The position numbers and the translations under genes were made by a program. From NCBI GenBank assembly GCA_013289985.1, contig JABCYW010000001.1, forward strand, positions 205,772 through 269,771: a stretch of DNA of 64,000 nt, in the 5' to 3' direction. Below, in pieces: positions 9,715-17,431 of this stretch. The DNA comes from Betaproteobacteria bacterium. GTDB lineage: Bacteria; Pseudomonadota; Gammaproteobacteria; Burkholderiales; Burkholderiaceae_C. The number at the start of each line of letters is the position of its first letter. The stretch's first letter is position 1. Under the pieces are notes generated by a model. The model saw only the letters and a list, made by a program, of their open reading frames with translations, searched no databases and was not told the origin of the DNA.

Positions 9715-10356
9715 GTGAAAAACCTTCTAGCCCGGTTTCGTCGCAAACCCAAACCGTTGGCGGTCGCGCCGCGCGACGATTCGTCCAGCTACTTCGCCAC
9801 GCAGTTCCAGGAACAGAACCAGGACACCCAGCTCATGGTCAGCTGGGACACGCGCAGCATCGACCTGCACACGAAGCCGTACGACTCGGCGCTGGGCACG
9901 CTCGCGCTGGTGAAGCTGTTCGGGCAGGACCCGCAGCTGTCGCAACTGGGCCCGGAGTCGCTGTCGGTGTTCGGCAACTACCTCGAGTACGTTCAGGTGG
10001 AGGCCGGCCGCCAGGTGATCGGGCAGGACGAGCAGGGCGATTTCCTGCTGATCGTGCTCGATGGCACCGTCGCTGTCGAGCGCGTGCAGCCGTGGGGCGC
10101 CAAGGCGCGCCTGGGCGAGTCGCGCGCGGGCGACGTGCTGGGCGAGATGTCGCTGCTGGACGCCGGCGCGCGCTTCTCGGCCTGCACCACGCTCACGTCG
10201 GCCAAGTTCGCGGTGCTCGGTGCGGCCGCGCTCGACCGCATGATGCAGCACGAGCCCCGGCTGGCGGCCGCGCTGCTGGCGTGGCTGGCCCGCCGCCTGT
10301 CGTTGCGCCTGCGCCAGGTCAGCGCCCGCCTGTCGGCCCTGCTCACGCGCGAATGA
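9715..10356 (+). CDS. cyclic nucleotide-binding domain protein between pilT and pilU
   Basis: A 213-residue protein. The proposed start is the GTG giving MKNLLARFRRKPKP. After a basic N-terminus and a linker, a cNMP-binding beta-roll runs from about residue 90 to 190, with the phosphate-cassette-like GEMSLLDAGARFSACTTLTS. No helix-turn-helix follows, so it is not a CRP-type regulator. Its place between pilT and pilU, seen in other Burkholderiales, suggests a role in cyclic-nucleotide control of pilus retraction; this is inferred. Whether it binds cAMP, c-di-GMP or nothing cannot be told from the cassette. Confidence 0.85.
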   Translation: MKNLLARFRRKPKPLAVAPRDDSSSYFATQFQEQNQDTQLMVSWDTRSIDLHTKPYDSALGTLALVKLFGQDPQLSQLGPESLSVFGNYLEYVQVEAGRQVIGQDEQGDFLLIVLDGTVAVERVQPWGAKARLGESRAGDVLGEMSLLDAGARFSACTTLTSAKFAVLGAAALDRMMQHEPRLAAALLAWLARRLSLRLRQVSARLSALLTRE

Positions 10357-10457
10357 GGGGGGCGCCGGCCGCCCTGCCGCGGTCGTTGCCATTGAACACG
10401 CCCGGTCCGGCCCTGTGCTGGCAAGATGGTGTCTGCAGATATTGAAGGAAGACGGTC

Positions 10458-11594
10458 ATGGAAAGAGAACAAGCCTCGAAGTTCGTCAACGACCTGCTGC
10501 GCCTGATGGTCACGCGCAACGGCTCCGACCTGTTCCTCACGGCCGACTTCCCGCCCGCGATCAAGGTCGACGGCAAGGTCACCAAGGTGTCGCCGCAGCC
10601 GCTCACCGGCGCGCACACCATGGCGCTGGCGCGCGCCATCATGAACGACAAGCAGGCGTCCGATTTCGAGCGCACCAAGGAGTGCAACTTCGCGATCTCG
10701 CCGCAGGGCATCGGCCGCTTCCGCTGCAGCGCGTTCCTGCAGCAGAGCCACGTGGGCATCGTGCTGCGGACCATCCCGCAGGAGATCCCCACCATCGACA
10801 GCCTCGGGCTGCCGCGCGTGCTCAAGGACGTCGCGCTCACCAAGCGCGGCCTGATCATCATGGTGGGCGCCACCGGCTCGGGCAAGACCACCTCGCAGGC
10901 CGCCATGCTCGACTGGCGCAACGAGAACACCTTCGGCCACATCATCACGGTGGAAGACCCGGTGGAGTTCGTGCATCCGCACAAGAACTGCATCGTCACC
11001 CAGCGCGAGATCGGCATCGACACCGAGTCCTGGGAGGCGGCGCTGAAGAACGCGCTGCGCCAGGCGCCCGACGTCATCCTGATGGGCGAGGTCCGCGATC
11101 GCGAGACCATGGACCTGGCCGTCGCGTTCGCCGAGACGGGCCACCTGTGCATGGCCACGCTGCATGCCAACAGCGCCAACCAGGCGCTCGACCGGATGAT
11201 CAACTTCTTCCCGGAAGAGCGGCGCACGCAGCTCCTGATGGACCTGTCGCTGAACATGAAGGCGCTCATCTCGCAGCGCCTGCTGCCGCGCCAGGAGGGC
11301 AAGGGCCGCGTGGCCGCCGTCGAGATCCTGCTGAACACGCCGCTGGTGGCCGACCTCATCTTCCAGGGCAAGGTGGGCGACCTGAAGGACCTGATGAAGC
11401 GCTCGCGCGAGCTGGGCATGCAGACCTTCGACCAGGCGCTGTTCGACATGTACGAGGCCAATCTCATCACCTACGAAGACGCGCTGCGCAACGCCGACTC
11501 CGTCAACGACCTGCGCCTGCAGATCAAGCTCGACAGCGAACGCTCGCGCTCGACGGATCTGGCCGCCGGCACTGAACACATGACCTTCGGCTGA
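10458..11594 (+). CDS. pilU: type IV pilus accessory retraction ATPase PilU
   Basis: A 378-residue PilT paralogue that assists PilT in pilus retraction. Walker A is GATGSGKTT, the Asp box is EDPVEFVHPHKN and Walker B is ILMGEVRDRETMD. The C-terminal extension after LRLQIKLDSE is longer than in PilT, as is usual for PilU. It follows the cNMP-binding gene after about 100 bp. Confidence 0.96.
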   Translation: MEREQASKFVNDLLRLMVTRNGSDLFLTADFPPAIKVDGKVTKVSPQPLTGAHTMALARAIMNDKQASDFERTKECNFAISPQGIGRFRCSAFLQQSHVGIVLRTIPQEIPTIDSLGLPRVLKDVALTKRGLIIMVGATGSGKTTSQAAMLDWRNENTFGHIITVEDPVEFVHPHKNCIVTQREIGIDTESWEAALKNALRQAPDVILMGEVRDRETMDLAVAFAETGHLCMATLHANSANQALDRMINFFPEERRTQLLMDLSLNMKALISQRLLPRQEGKGRVAAVEILLNTPLVADLIFQGKVGDLKDLMKRSRELGMQTFDQALFDMYEANLITYEDALRNADSVNDLRLQIKLDSERSRSTDLAAGTEHMTFG

Positions 11595-11607
11595 ACCGTT
11601 TCGATCC

Positions 11608-12501
11608 ATGGCAAAGACTTACGAGCAGACCCCGTCCCGCAAGGTCGCCTTCCTCGGCCTGGGCGTGATGGGCGGCCCGATGGCCAGCCACCTGGCCGCC
11701 GCGGGCCACCAGGTCACCGTCTACAACCGCACCGCCGCGAAGGCGCGGGCCTGGGTGGGCAAGCACGGCGGCCGCATCGCGGCCACGCCGCGCGAGGCGG
11801 CGGCGGGCGCGGACTTCGTGTTCGCGTGCGTGGGCAACGACGCCGACCTGCGCTCGGTCGTCCTCGGCGACGACGGCGCCTTCGCGGGCATGACCGCCGG
11901 CGCGGTGCTGGTGGACCACACCACGGCCTCGGCCGACGTCGCGCGCGAGCTGCACGGCGTCGCCTCGCGGCGCGGCCTGCACTTCGTCGATGCACCGGTG
12001 TCCGGCGGCGAGGCGGGCGCGGTCAACGGCCTGCTGACCGTGATGTGCGGCTGCGACGCCGCGCCCTTCGACGCGATGAAGCCGGTGGCGATGGCGTTCT
12101 CGCGCGCGGTCACGCGCCTGGGCGAGAGCGGCTCCGGCCAGCTCGCCAAGATGGTCAACCAGATCTGCATCGCGGGGCTGGTGCAGGGCCTTTCCGAGGC
12201 GGTGGCATTCGGCCAGCGCGCGGGCCTCGACATGCCGGCTGTGCTCGACGTGATCGGCAAGGGCGCGGCGCAGAGCTGGCAGATGGACAACCGCGGCAAG
12301 ACGATGGTCGAGGACAAGTTCGACTTCGGCTTCGCGGTGGACTGGATGCGCAAGGATCTCGGCCTGGTGCTGGACGAGGCGCGGCGCAACGGCGCGCGCC
12401 TGCCGGCCACGGCGCTGGTGGATCAGTTCTACGCCGAGCTGCAGAACCGCGGCGGCGGCCGCTGGGACACCTCCAGCCTGATCCGCCTGCTCAACAAGTA
12501 A
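11608..12501 (+). CDS. NAD(P)-dependent beta-hydroxyacid dehydrogenase (3-hydroxyisobutyrate dehydrogenase-like)
   Basis: A 297-residue oxidoreductase. The N-terminal Rossmann fold carries GLGVMGGPMASHLAAAGH, the substrate loop is DAPVSGGEAGAVNGLLTVM, and the catalytic lysine lies in GSGQLAKMVNQI. The family includes 3-hydroxyisobutyrate, tartronate semialdehyde and 2-hydroxy-3-oxopropionate dehydrogenases; sequence alone does not fix the substrate. It starts 13 bases after pilU but ends at its own terminator, so it may be read through from the pilus genes. Confidence 0.88.
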   Translation: MAKTYEQTPSRKVAFLGLGVMGGPMASHLAAAGHQVTVYNRTAAKARAWVGKHGGRIAATPREAAAGADFVFACVGNDADLRSVVLGDDGAFAGMTAGAVLVDHTTASADVARELHGVASRRGLHFVDAPVSGGEAGAVNGLLTVMCGCDAAPFDAMKPVAMAFSRAVTRLGESGSGQLAKMVNQICIAGLVQGLSEAVAFGQRAGLDMPAVLDVIGKGAAQSWQMDNRGKTMVEDKFDFGFAVDWMRKDLGLVLDEARRNGARLPATALVDQFYAELQNRGGGRWDTSSLIRLLNK

Positions 12502-12516
12502 GGCGCGGGCCCACGA

Positions 12517-12542
12517 AAAACGGACGCCGCGGCGTCCGTTTT
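12517..12542. terminator. bidirectional terminator between the dehydrogenase and dolP
   Basis: AAAACGGACGCC and GGCGTCCGTTTT form a 12-bp stem with a two-base centre. It has a T run on one side and an A run on the other, between two converging genes. Confidence 0.88.
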
Positions 12543-12561
12543 CATTGGGGCGTCGGCGCGC

Positions 12562-13194
12562 CTACTTCAGGTTGGACAGCTGGTCTTCGGTGAGGATCTC
12601 GAACACGCGCACCACCTTCATCACGCTGGGCTGCGAACGGGCGATGTCGGCCGCTCGCGCGGCCTCGCGCTCGCTGACGCGGCCCATCAGGTACACGTTG
12701 CCGCGCTCGGTGACCACCTTGATCGCGCTGGCCTGGATGTCCTTGGCGTCGATCAGGCCGCTCTTGACCCGCGTGGTGATCACCGTGTCGCTGGAGCGCG
12801 TGGAGAGGGTGCTGTTGGCGCCCACCTCCAGCTCGTTGACGACGTTGGTGACGCCCTCGATGCCCGCGATGGCCTTCTCGACGGCCGCCTTGTCGGCGTC
12901 GGCCGGCACTTCGCCGCTGACCAGCGCGATGCGGTTGTAGCTGGTCACGTTGATGTGGCCCTTGTCGCCGATGGCCTCGCGGATGCGGCCGCCGGACTTC
13001 AGCTCGATGGCCTGGTCCTCGATCTGCGTGCCGCCGGTGCGGCGATCGTTGAGCGACAGGCCGCCGGCCACGGCGCCAGCGCCCAGCAGCGCGATGCAGC
13101 CCTGCATCGAGGCGAGCGTGGCGGCGGCCAGCGCGCCCACGAGGACGGTGGCGAAGAGCGGACGGCGGGTGGAGGCGGAGGTGTTCATGGTCAT
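12562..13194 (-). CDS. dolP: BON-domain outer-membrane lipoprotein DolP (YraP)
   Basis: A 210-residue lipoprotein. The signal peptide ends near SMQGC, giving a lipidated cysteine at about residue 33. Two BON domains follow (about 60-130 and 135-200), the second including AIKVVTERGNVYLMGRVSE. In E. coli DolP supports outer-membrane integrity and the BAM complex. The start ATG overlaps the diaA stop (ATGA), showing coupling. The order dolP, diaA, yraN, rsmI matches the E. coli yra cluster, which supports the assignment. Confidence 0.9.
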   Translation of the reverse strand: MTMNTSASTRRPLFATVLVGALAAATLASMQGCIALLGAGAVAGGLSLNDRRTGGTQIEDQAIELKSGGRIREAIGDKGHINVTSYNRIALVSGEVPADADKAAVEKAIAGIEGVTNVVNELEVGANSTLSTRSSDTVITTRVKSGLIDAKDIQASAIKVVTERGNVYLMGRVSEREAARAADIARSQPSVMKVVRVFEILTEDQLSNLK

Positions 13195-13799
13195 CAGAGG
13201 TCGGCGTCGCCGAGCAGTTGGAGGTCGACGGCATCGCACAGGGCGTGCAGCGTCAGCAGTTGGAGTTCGCAGATGCGCGCGGGCCGCTCGTGCGGGACGG
13301 AGATCCAGATGTCGGTCTCGGCGGCGATGCCCGGGGTAGCGCGTGGCGCGCCGACACCCGGCTCGCGTCCGGCGATCACCAGGGCGCTCATCTCGCGCTC
13401 GTGGGCGGCGCCCACCAGGGCGGCCAGCAGCGTGTCGTCGGGACGCAGCGCGAAGGCCACCAGCACGTCGCCGGCCTGGCCCAGCACGCGCAACTGCGTC
13501 ACCGCCGGGGCGTCGGCCTCGCTGGCGCGCGGCTCGGACAGCAGCAGGGGATCGACGGCCAGCACCATCGCGGCCAGGCCCGGGCGCTCGCGCTCGAAGC
13601 GGCCCGACAACGCCGCGCCCAGCAGCTGGGCCGGCGCCTGGGCGACGCCGCGGCCGTGAACCCAGAGGCGGCCGCCGGCGGTGACGCAGTCGACGATGGC
13701 CTGCGCGGCGTCGGCGATCGGGCGCGCCATGGCTTCGGCTGCCTGGTAGCTGAGGTCGGCGCTTTCGAAGAAATGCTGTTGGATGCGAGGTTCGAGCAT
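13194..13799 (-). CDS. diaA: SIS-domain protein, DiaA/GmhA family
   Basis: A 201-residue SIS-domain protein. The region RLWVHGRGVAQAPAQLLGAA aligns with the nucleotide-sugar loop of GmhA/DiaA but lacks the usual GNGGSAADAQ residues, so phosphoheptose isomerase activity is unlikely. The C-terminal PARICELQLLTLHALCDAVD matches DiaA, the DnaA-binding initiation factor. Its place between yraN and dolP is the E. coli diaA position. A role in timing DnaA assembly is inferred from this context. Confidence 0.8.
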   Translation of the reverse strand: MLEPRIQQHFFESADLSYQAAEAMARPIADAAQAIVDCVTAGGRLWVHGRGVAQAPAQLLGAALSGRFERERPGLAAMVLAVDPLLLSEPRASEADAPAVTQLRVLGQAGDVLVAFALRPDDTLLAALVGAAHEREMSALVIAGREPGVGAPRATPGIAAETDIWISVPHERPARICELQLLTLHALCDAVDLQLLGDADL

Positions 13800-14017
13800 G
13801 GAGTCCAGGTGGGGCAGTCCGCTGGGGGGACCGCGCGCGGATCATAGTGCAGCGCTTCGTAGGACAGAGTCGCGATGCGCCGTCGAGTTCCGCCGCGGGC
13901 TGCTGCGGCGCAACACGACGCCTATTGACGCCGATTATTCCTGCAAATTACGGGTTTGCACCTATAAAGAAGCCGTTTCAGCGGCCGATGGATGCGTTGA
14001 AGGTCGTATCCGCGAGT
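13800..14017 (-). promoter_or_regulatory. upstream region of diaA-dolP
   Basis: 218 bp without a convincing gene separate the yraN stop from the diaA start. The stretch around 13920-13975 is clearly AT-richer than its surroundings and is the likely diaA-dolP promoter. No repeat was seen. Confidence 0.4.
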
Positions 14018-14434
14018 TCAATCCGCGTCGAACGCCGCCTTCAGCCACTCCACCCGGTCACAGTCCACCGCGACGACGTCGAACCGGCAGGGCGGCACCC
14101 GATCCAGCCTCGACAAGTAGGTGCGCGCCGCGTAGACCAGGCTCGCGCGCTTCGTCGCGACGATGCTGGCTGCCGCGCCACCCCCTTGCGGACCGCGCCG
14201 GACCCGCACCTCGACGAACACCAGCGTGCCGTCGGCATCGAGCGCGATCAGGTCGATTTCACCGCCCCGGCGGGAACGCCCGCGCGCCACTCGATAATTG
14301 CGTTCGAGGACGCGCATCCCGCGCGCCTGCAGGTAACGCTGCGCCAGCGCCTCGCCGGCGCGTCCCGTGCGGGCGCGATCGTCGTCCGGGGAGGGCGCCC
14401 GCGCACCCGCACCGTTCTTCCAAGGCCAAGCCAT
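14018..14434 (-). CDS. yraN: YraN/UPF0102 family endonuclease-like protein
   Basis: A 138-residue protein of the YraN family, which has a restriction-endonuclease-like fold. GRAGEALAQRYLQARG begins the conserved core, followed by RGGEIDLIALDADGTLVFVE with the acidic and EVR residues of the putative active site. Function in the cell is unsettled. The gene is divergent from rsmI by a single base between start codons, so both promoters overlap the opposite gene. Confidence 0.9.
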   Translation of the reverse strand: MAWPWKNGAGARAPSPDDDRARTGRAGEALAQRYLQARGMRVLERNYRVARGRSRRGGEIDLIALDADGTLVFVEVRVRRGPQGGGAAASIVATKRASLVYAARTYLSRLDRVPPCRFDVVAVDCDRVEWLKAAFDAD

Positions 14435-14435
14435 C

Positions 14436-15422
14436 GTGTCCGAACACTCCCTGAGCAGCCCCGGCGAACCCGTCGCGAGCGTCGGCCTGCGCCAGACGCT
14501 GCAGACCGCCGCGGCCGTGGCCGGCCTGCAGGACTTCCCGCGCGGCTGCCTCTACGTGGTGGCCACGCCCATCGGCAACCTGGCCGACATCAGCCTGCGC
14601 GCGCTGCACGCGCTGGCGTTGGCCGACGTCATCGGCTGCGAGGATACGCGCACCAGCAGCGCCTTCCTGCGCCATTTCGGCCTGGAAAAGCCGCTGTTGG
14701 CGCTGCACGAGCACAACGAGCGCGCCGGCGCCGCGCAGGTCTGTGCGCGCCTGGCCGCGGGTGAGCGCGTGGCCTACATCAGCGACGCCGGCACGCCGGC
14801 CGTCTCCGACCCCGGCGCCGTGCTGGTGCAGGTGGTGGCCGCCGCCGGCCATCGCGTCATGCCGCTGCCCGGCGCCAGCAGCGCGATCACCGCACTGAGC
14901 GTGGCGGGCGACACTGCGGCCGCCGGCTTCGCCTTCGCCGGCTTCCTCTCCAGCAAGGCCCAGGAACGCGCGACCGAACTGGCCCGCCTGGCCGACACCC
15001 GCCAGTCGACGGTGATCTTCGAGGCGCCGCATCGCATCGAGGCGCTGGCCGCCGCGATGGGCGAGGCGCTGGGCGGCGCCGCGACGCCGCGCCTGCTCAC
15101 GGTCTGCCGCGAGCTCACCAAGCAGTTCGAGCAGGTGGTGACGCTGCCGGTGGGCGGGTTCGCGGCGTGGCTGGCGGCCGACGCCAACCATCGCCGCGGC
15201 GAGTTCGTGCTGGTGCTCCATGCCGCCCCGGCGCAGGCGACGCGCGAGGACGCCCTGCCCGCCGACGCCGAGCGCACCTTGCGCGTGCTGCTGCGCGAAC
15301 TGCCACTGAAGCAGGCCTCGGCCATCGCCGCCGAACTGTGCGGGCTCCCGCGCAAGCGCCTGTACGCGCAGGCGCTCGCATGGCGCGCCGACGCGCCCGG
15401 GGACGAGGCGGACGACGAATGA
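14436..15422 (+). CDS. rsmI: 16S rRNA (cytidine-1402-2'-O)-methyltransferase RsmI
   Basis: A 328-residue SAM-dependent tetrapyrrole-methylase-fold enzyme that 2'-O-methylates C1402 of 16S rRNA. Landmarks are LYVVATPIGNLADIS, EDTRTSSAFLRHFG, SDAGTPAVSDPG and PLPGASSAITALSVAG. The likely start is the GTG at 14436 (VSEHSLSS), abutting the divergent yraN start; an in-frame ATG at 14367 lies inside yraN. The N-terminal 35 residues before the core are longer than in E. coli. Confidence 0.94.
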   Translation: MSEHSLSSPGEPVASVGLRQTLQTAAAVAGLQDFPRGCLYVVATPIGNLADISLRALHALALADVIGCEDTRTSSAFLRHFGLEKPLLALHEHNERAGAAQVCARLAAGERVAYISDAGTPAVSDPGAVLVQVVAAAGHRVMPLPGASSAITALSVAGDTAAAGFAFAGFLSSKAQERATELARLADTRQSTVIFEAPHRIEALAAAMGEALGGAATPRLLTVCRELTKQFEQVVTLPVGGFAAWLAADANHRRGEFVLVLHAAPAQATREDALPADAERTLRVLLRELPLKQASAIAAELCGLPRKRLYAQALAWRADAPGDEADDE

Positions 15423-15457
15423 AAAAGAGGGACTGGCCGCGCGAGCGGACAGTCCCT
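15422..15457 (-). terminator. intrinsic terminator of a short minus-strand transcript
   Basis: AGGGACTG and CAGTCCCT (15428-15435, 15450-15457) enclose a second stem, CCGC-GCGA-GCGG. Read on the minus strand it is followed by five T residues at 15426-15422. It overlaps the rsmI stop. The plus side has no T tract, so it ends a minus-strand transcript that starts between here and tldD. Confidence 0.8.
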
Positions 15458-15475
15458 GTGAACTCCTGGAACCCA

Positions 15476-15493
15476 CCCGGTCGTCCGGGTGAT
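15476..15493. repeat. perfect hairpin upstream of the minus-strand terminator
   Basis: CACCCGG-TCGT-CCGGGTG, a 7-bp perfect stem with a four-base loop. It lies between the short ORF at 15499 and the terminator at 15422 and so would be transcribed with them. Confidence 0.65.
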
Positions 15494-15498
15494 CTGCC

Positions 15499-15558
15499 TC
15501 AGGGCGAGGCGGCGCGCAGGGCCAAGGGGGCCGCGGCGAGCGTTGCGTGGATGAACAT
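15499..15558 (-). CDS. possible 19-aa small protein
   Basis: The short frame MFIHATLAAAPLALRAASP is preceded by GGGAG seven bases before the ATG, a good ribosome-binding site. It follows the stop of another short frame (15560-15616) after one base and is followed by two hairpins and a strong terminator on the same strand. It is not rich in any one amino acid in the manner of a biosynthetic leader. It may be a small protein or part of a regulatory RNA. Confidence 0.35.
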   Translation of the reverse strand: MFIHATLAAAPLALRAASP

Positions 15559-15559
15559 G

Positions 15560-15616
15560 TCAGACTCCCATGCTGGGGTGGCGTCGCCGGAAAGCTTCGG
15601 CGATGTCCTTGTTCAA
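15560..15616 (-). CDS. possible 18-aa small protein upstream of the 19-aa frame
   Basis: A frame beginning with TTG reads MNKDIAEAFRRRHPSMGV. Its stop is one base from the next ATG, which suggests coupled translation. The start codon and ribosome-binding site are weak, so this is tentative. Confidence 0.25.
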   Translation of the reverse strand: MNKDIAEAFRRRHPSMGV

Positions 15617-15716
15617 CGTCCGCGCGCCGCGGCCGAGCTTGGTGAAACCCCTGCAAAATGAGTTAACTTTCGCAAAGCCGGCCCGATCCACGGGCCGCCG
15701 CACCCAGGAGCCTGCC

Positions 15717-17180
15717 GTGATCACTCGCGAACCCACGATCGAACGTCTGGCCATCGCCCAAGGCCTGCTGCTCGATCCGTTCGGCCTCACCGAGGCCTCG
15801 CTCGCCGCCACGCTGGCCGCGATGGGCGAGCACCGCATCGACGACGCCGACCTGTACTTCCAGACCACGCGCCATGAGGGCTGGAGCCTGGAGGAAGGCA
15901 TCGTCAAGAGCGGCAGCTTCTCCATCGACCAGGGCGTGGGCGTGCGCGCGGTCGCCGGCGAGAAGACGGCCTTCGCGTATTCCGACGACATCTCCGCCGC
16001 GTCGCTGATGGACGCCGCGCGCACGGTGCGGGCCATCGCGTCGGCCGGCCAGAGCCGGCGCGTGAAGCTGCAGACCAAGACGAAGATCTCCACCAGCCGC
16101 CTGCTGTACGGCACGGCCGATCCGATCGCCACGCTGGACTCCACGCAGAAGGTGGCGCTGCTGGAGCGCATCGAGAAGATGGCCCGCGCGCGCGACCCGC
16201 GCGTAGTGCAGGTGATGGCGGGCCTGGCCGCCGAGCACGACGTGGTGCTGATCGCGCGCGCCGACGGCACGCGGGCCGCCGACGTCCGGCCGCTGGTGCG
16301 CCTGTCCATCACCGTCATCGCCGAGCAGAACGGCCGCCGCGAGACCGGTTCGGGCGGCGGCGGCGGGCGCTTCGGCCTGGGCTATTTCACCGACAACGTG
16401 CTGTCCAAGTACGTCGACCAGGCGGTCAACGCGGCGCTGGTCAACCTCGAGTCGCGCCCGGTGCCCGCCGGCGAGATGACGGTGGTGCTCGGCCCGGGCT
16501 GGCCCGGCGTGCTGCTGCACGAGGCCGTCGGCCACGGCCTGGAGGGCGACTTCAACCGCAAGGGCTCCAGCACGTTCGCGGGCCGCATCGGCAAGCGCGT
16601 CGCGGCCAAGGGCGTCACCGTGCTGGACGACGGCACCATCGCCGACCGCCGCGGCTCGCTCAACGTCGACGACGAGGGCAACCCGAGCCAGCGCAACGTG
16701 CTGATCGAGGACGGCATCCTGCGCGGCTATATCCAGGACTCGATGAACGCGCGCCTGATGGGCGTCAAGCCCACCGGAAACGGCCGGCGCGAGAGCTACG
16801 CGCACACGCCGATGCCGCGCATGACCAACACCTACATGCTGGCCGGCGACAAGCCGCGCGAGGAGATCGTCGCGTCGATCAAGCGCGGCCTGTACGCCAC
16901 CAACTTCGGCGGCGGCCAGGTGGACATCACCAGCGGCAAGTTCGTGTTCTCGGCGAGCGAGGCCTACTGGGTGGAGAACGGCAAGATCCTCTACCCGGTC
17001 AAGGGCGCCACGCTGATCGGCAACGGGCCGGAAGCGCTGACGCGCATCTCGATGATCGGCAACGACCTGGAGCTCGACTCCGGCGTTGGCGTGTGCGGCA
17101 AGGAAGGCCAGAGCGTGCCGGTGGGCGTGGGCCAGCCCACGCTGCGCATCGACGGCCTCGTGGTGGGCGGCACGGCATAA
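15717..17180 (+). CDS. tldD: metalloprotease TldD
   Basis: A 487-residue protein of the TldD/PmbA family that forms a zinc protease with TldE and trims small peptides. The metal-binding HEAVGHGLEGD motif (HExxxH) is present, as are the surrounding GPGWPGVLLHEAVGH and the ending DSGVGVCGKEGQSVPVGVGQPT. The start is the GTG giving VITREPTIE, five bases after CAGGAG; earlier in-frame ATGs would add about 50 residues absent from the family. No tldE is in the window. Confidence 0.95.
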   Translation: MITREPTIERLAIAQGLLLDPFGLTEASLAATLAAMGEHRIDDADLYFQTTRHEGWSLEEGIVKSGSFSIDQGVGVRAVAGEKTAFAYSDDISAASLMDAARTVRAIASAGQSRRVKLQTKTKISTSRLLYGTADPIATLDSTQKVALLERIEKMARARDPRVVQVMAGLAAEHDVVLIARADGTRAADVRPLVRLSITVIAEQNGRRETGSGGGGGRFGLGYFTDNVLSKYVDQAVNAALVNLESRPVPAGEMTVVLGPGWPGVLLHEAVGHGLEGDFNRKGSSTFAGRIGKRVAAKGVTVLDDGTIADRRGSLNVDDEGNPSQRNVLIEDGILRGYIQDSMNARLMGVKPTGNGRRESYAHTPMPRMTNTYMLAGDKPREEIVASIKRGLYATNFGGGQVDITSGKFVFSASEAYWVENGKILYPVKGATLIGNGPEALTRISMIGNDLELDSGVGVCGKEGQSVPVGVGQPTLRIDGLVVGGTA

Positions 17181-17240
17181 GGCACGCTTGCCGCGGCGCG
17201 AAGCCACGCGTTTCGCGAGCCGTGCTACATTCGAAATTCC

Positions 17241-17321
17241 ATGAACGTCTCGCGCTTCTTCTTTTCGTACTTTTGGTTCTCGCCCCGTCAGGTGGCTCGA
17301 GAAGCGATCGCACGCAAGTAA
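17241..17321 (+). CDS. aromatic-amino-acid leader peptide of aroG
   Basis: A 26-residue frame begins MNVSRFFFSYFWF and ends REAIARK. Five Phe, one Tyr and one Trp codon occur within eight positions. It ends 20 bases before an intrinsic terminator that precedes aroG. This is the layout of ribosome-mediated transcription attenuation: stalling at the Phe/Tyr/Trp run when charged tRNA is scarce would prevent the terminator from forming. Confidence 0.85.
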   Translation: MNVSRFFFSYFWFSPRQVAREAIARK

Positions 17322-17341
17322 GCAGCGAAGACCTTCGAAAG

Positions 17342-17369
17342 ACCGCCGGCAAACCCGGCGGTTTTTTTT
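17342..17369 (+). terminator. attenuator terminator upstream of aroG
   Basis: ACCGCCGG and CCGGCGGT form an 8-bp GC stem followed by a long T run (17362-17369). It lies between the leader peptide and the aroG start at 17432, so it acts as a regulated terminator and not as the end of tldD alone. Confidence 0.88.
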
Positions 17370-17431
17370 CGTCGGTGCCCGCCCCGCCAAGAAACCACGC
17401 CCGCCCCGCGACATCCCTGGAAAGACGACCG

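Noticed and set aside
15423-15716. RNase P RNA, which lies near rsmI in some proteobacteria
   Set aside because: Too short, and the conserved GAGGAAAGTCC and related elements are absent.
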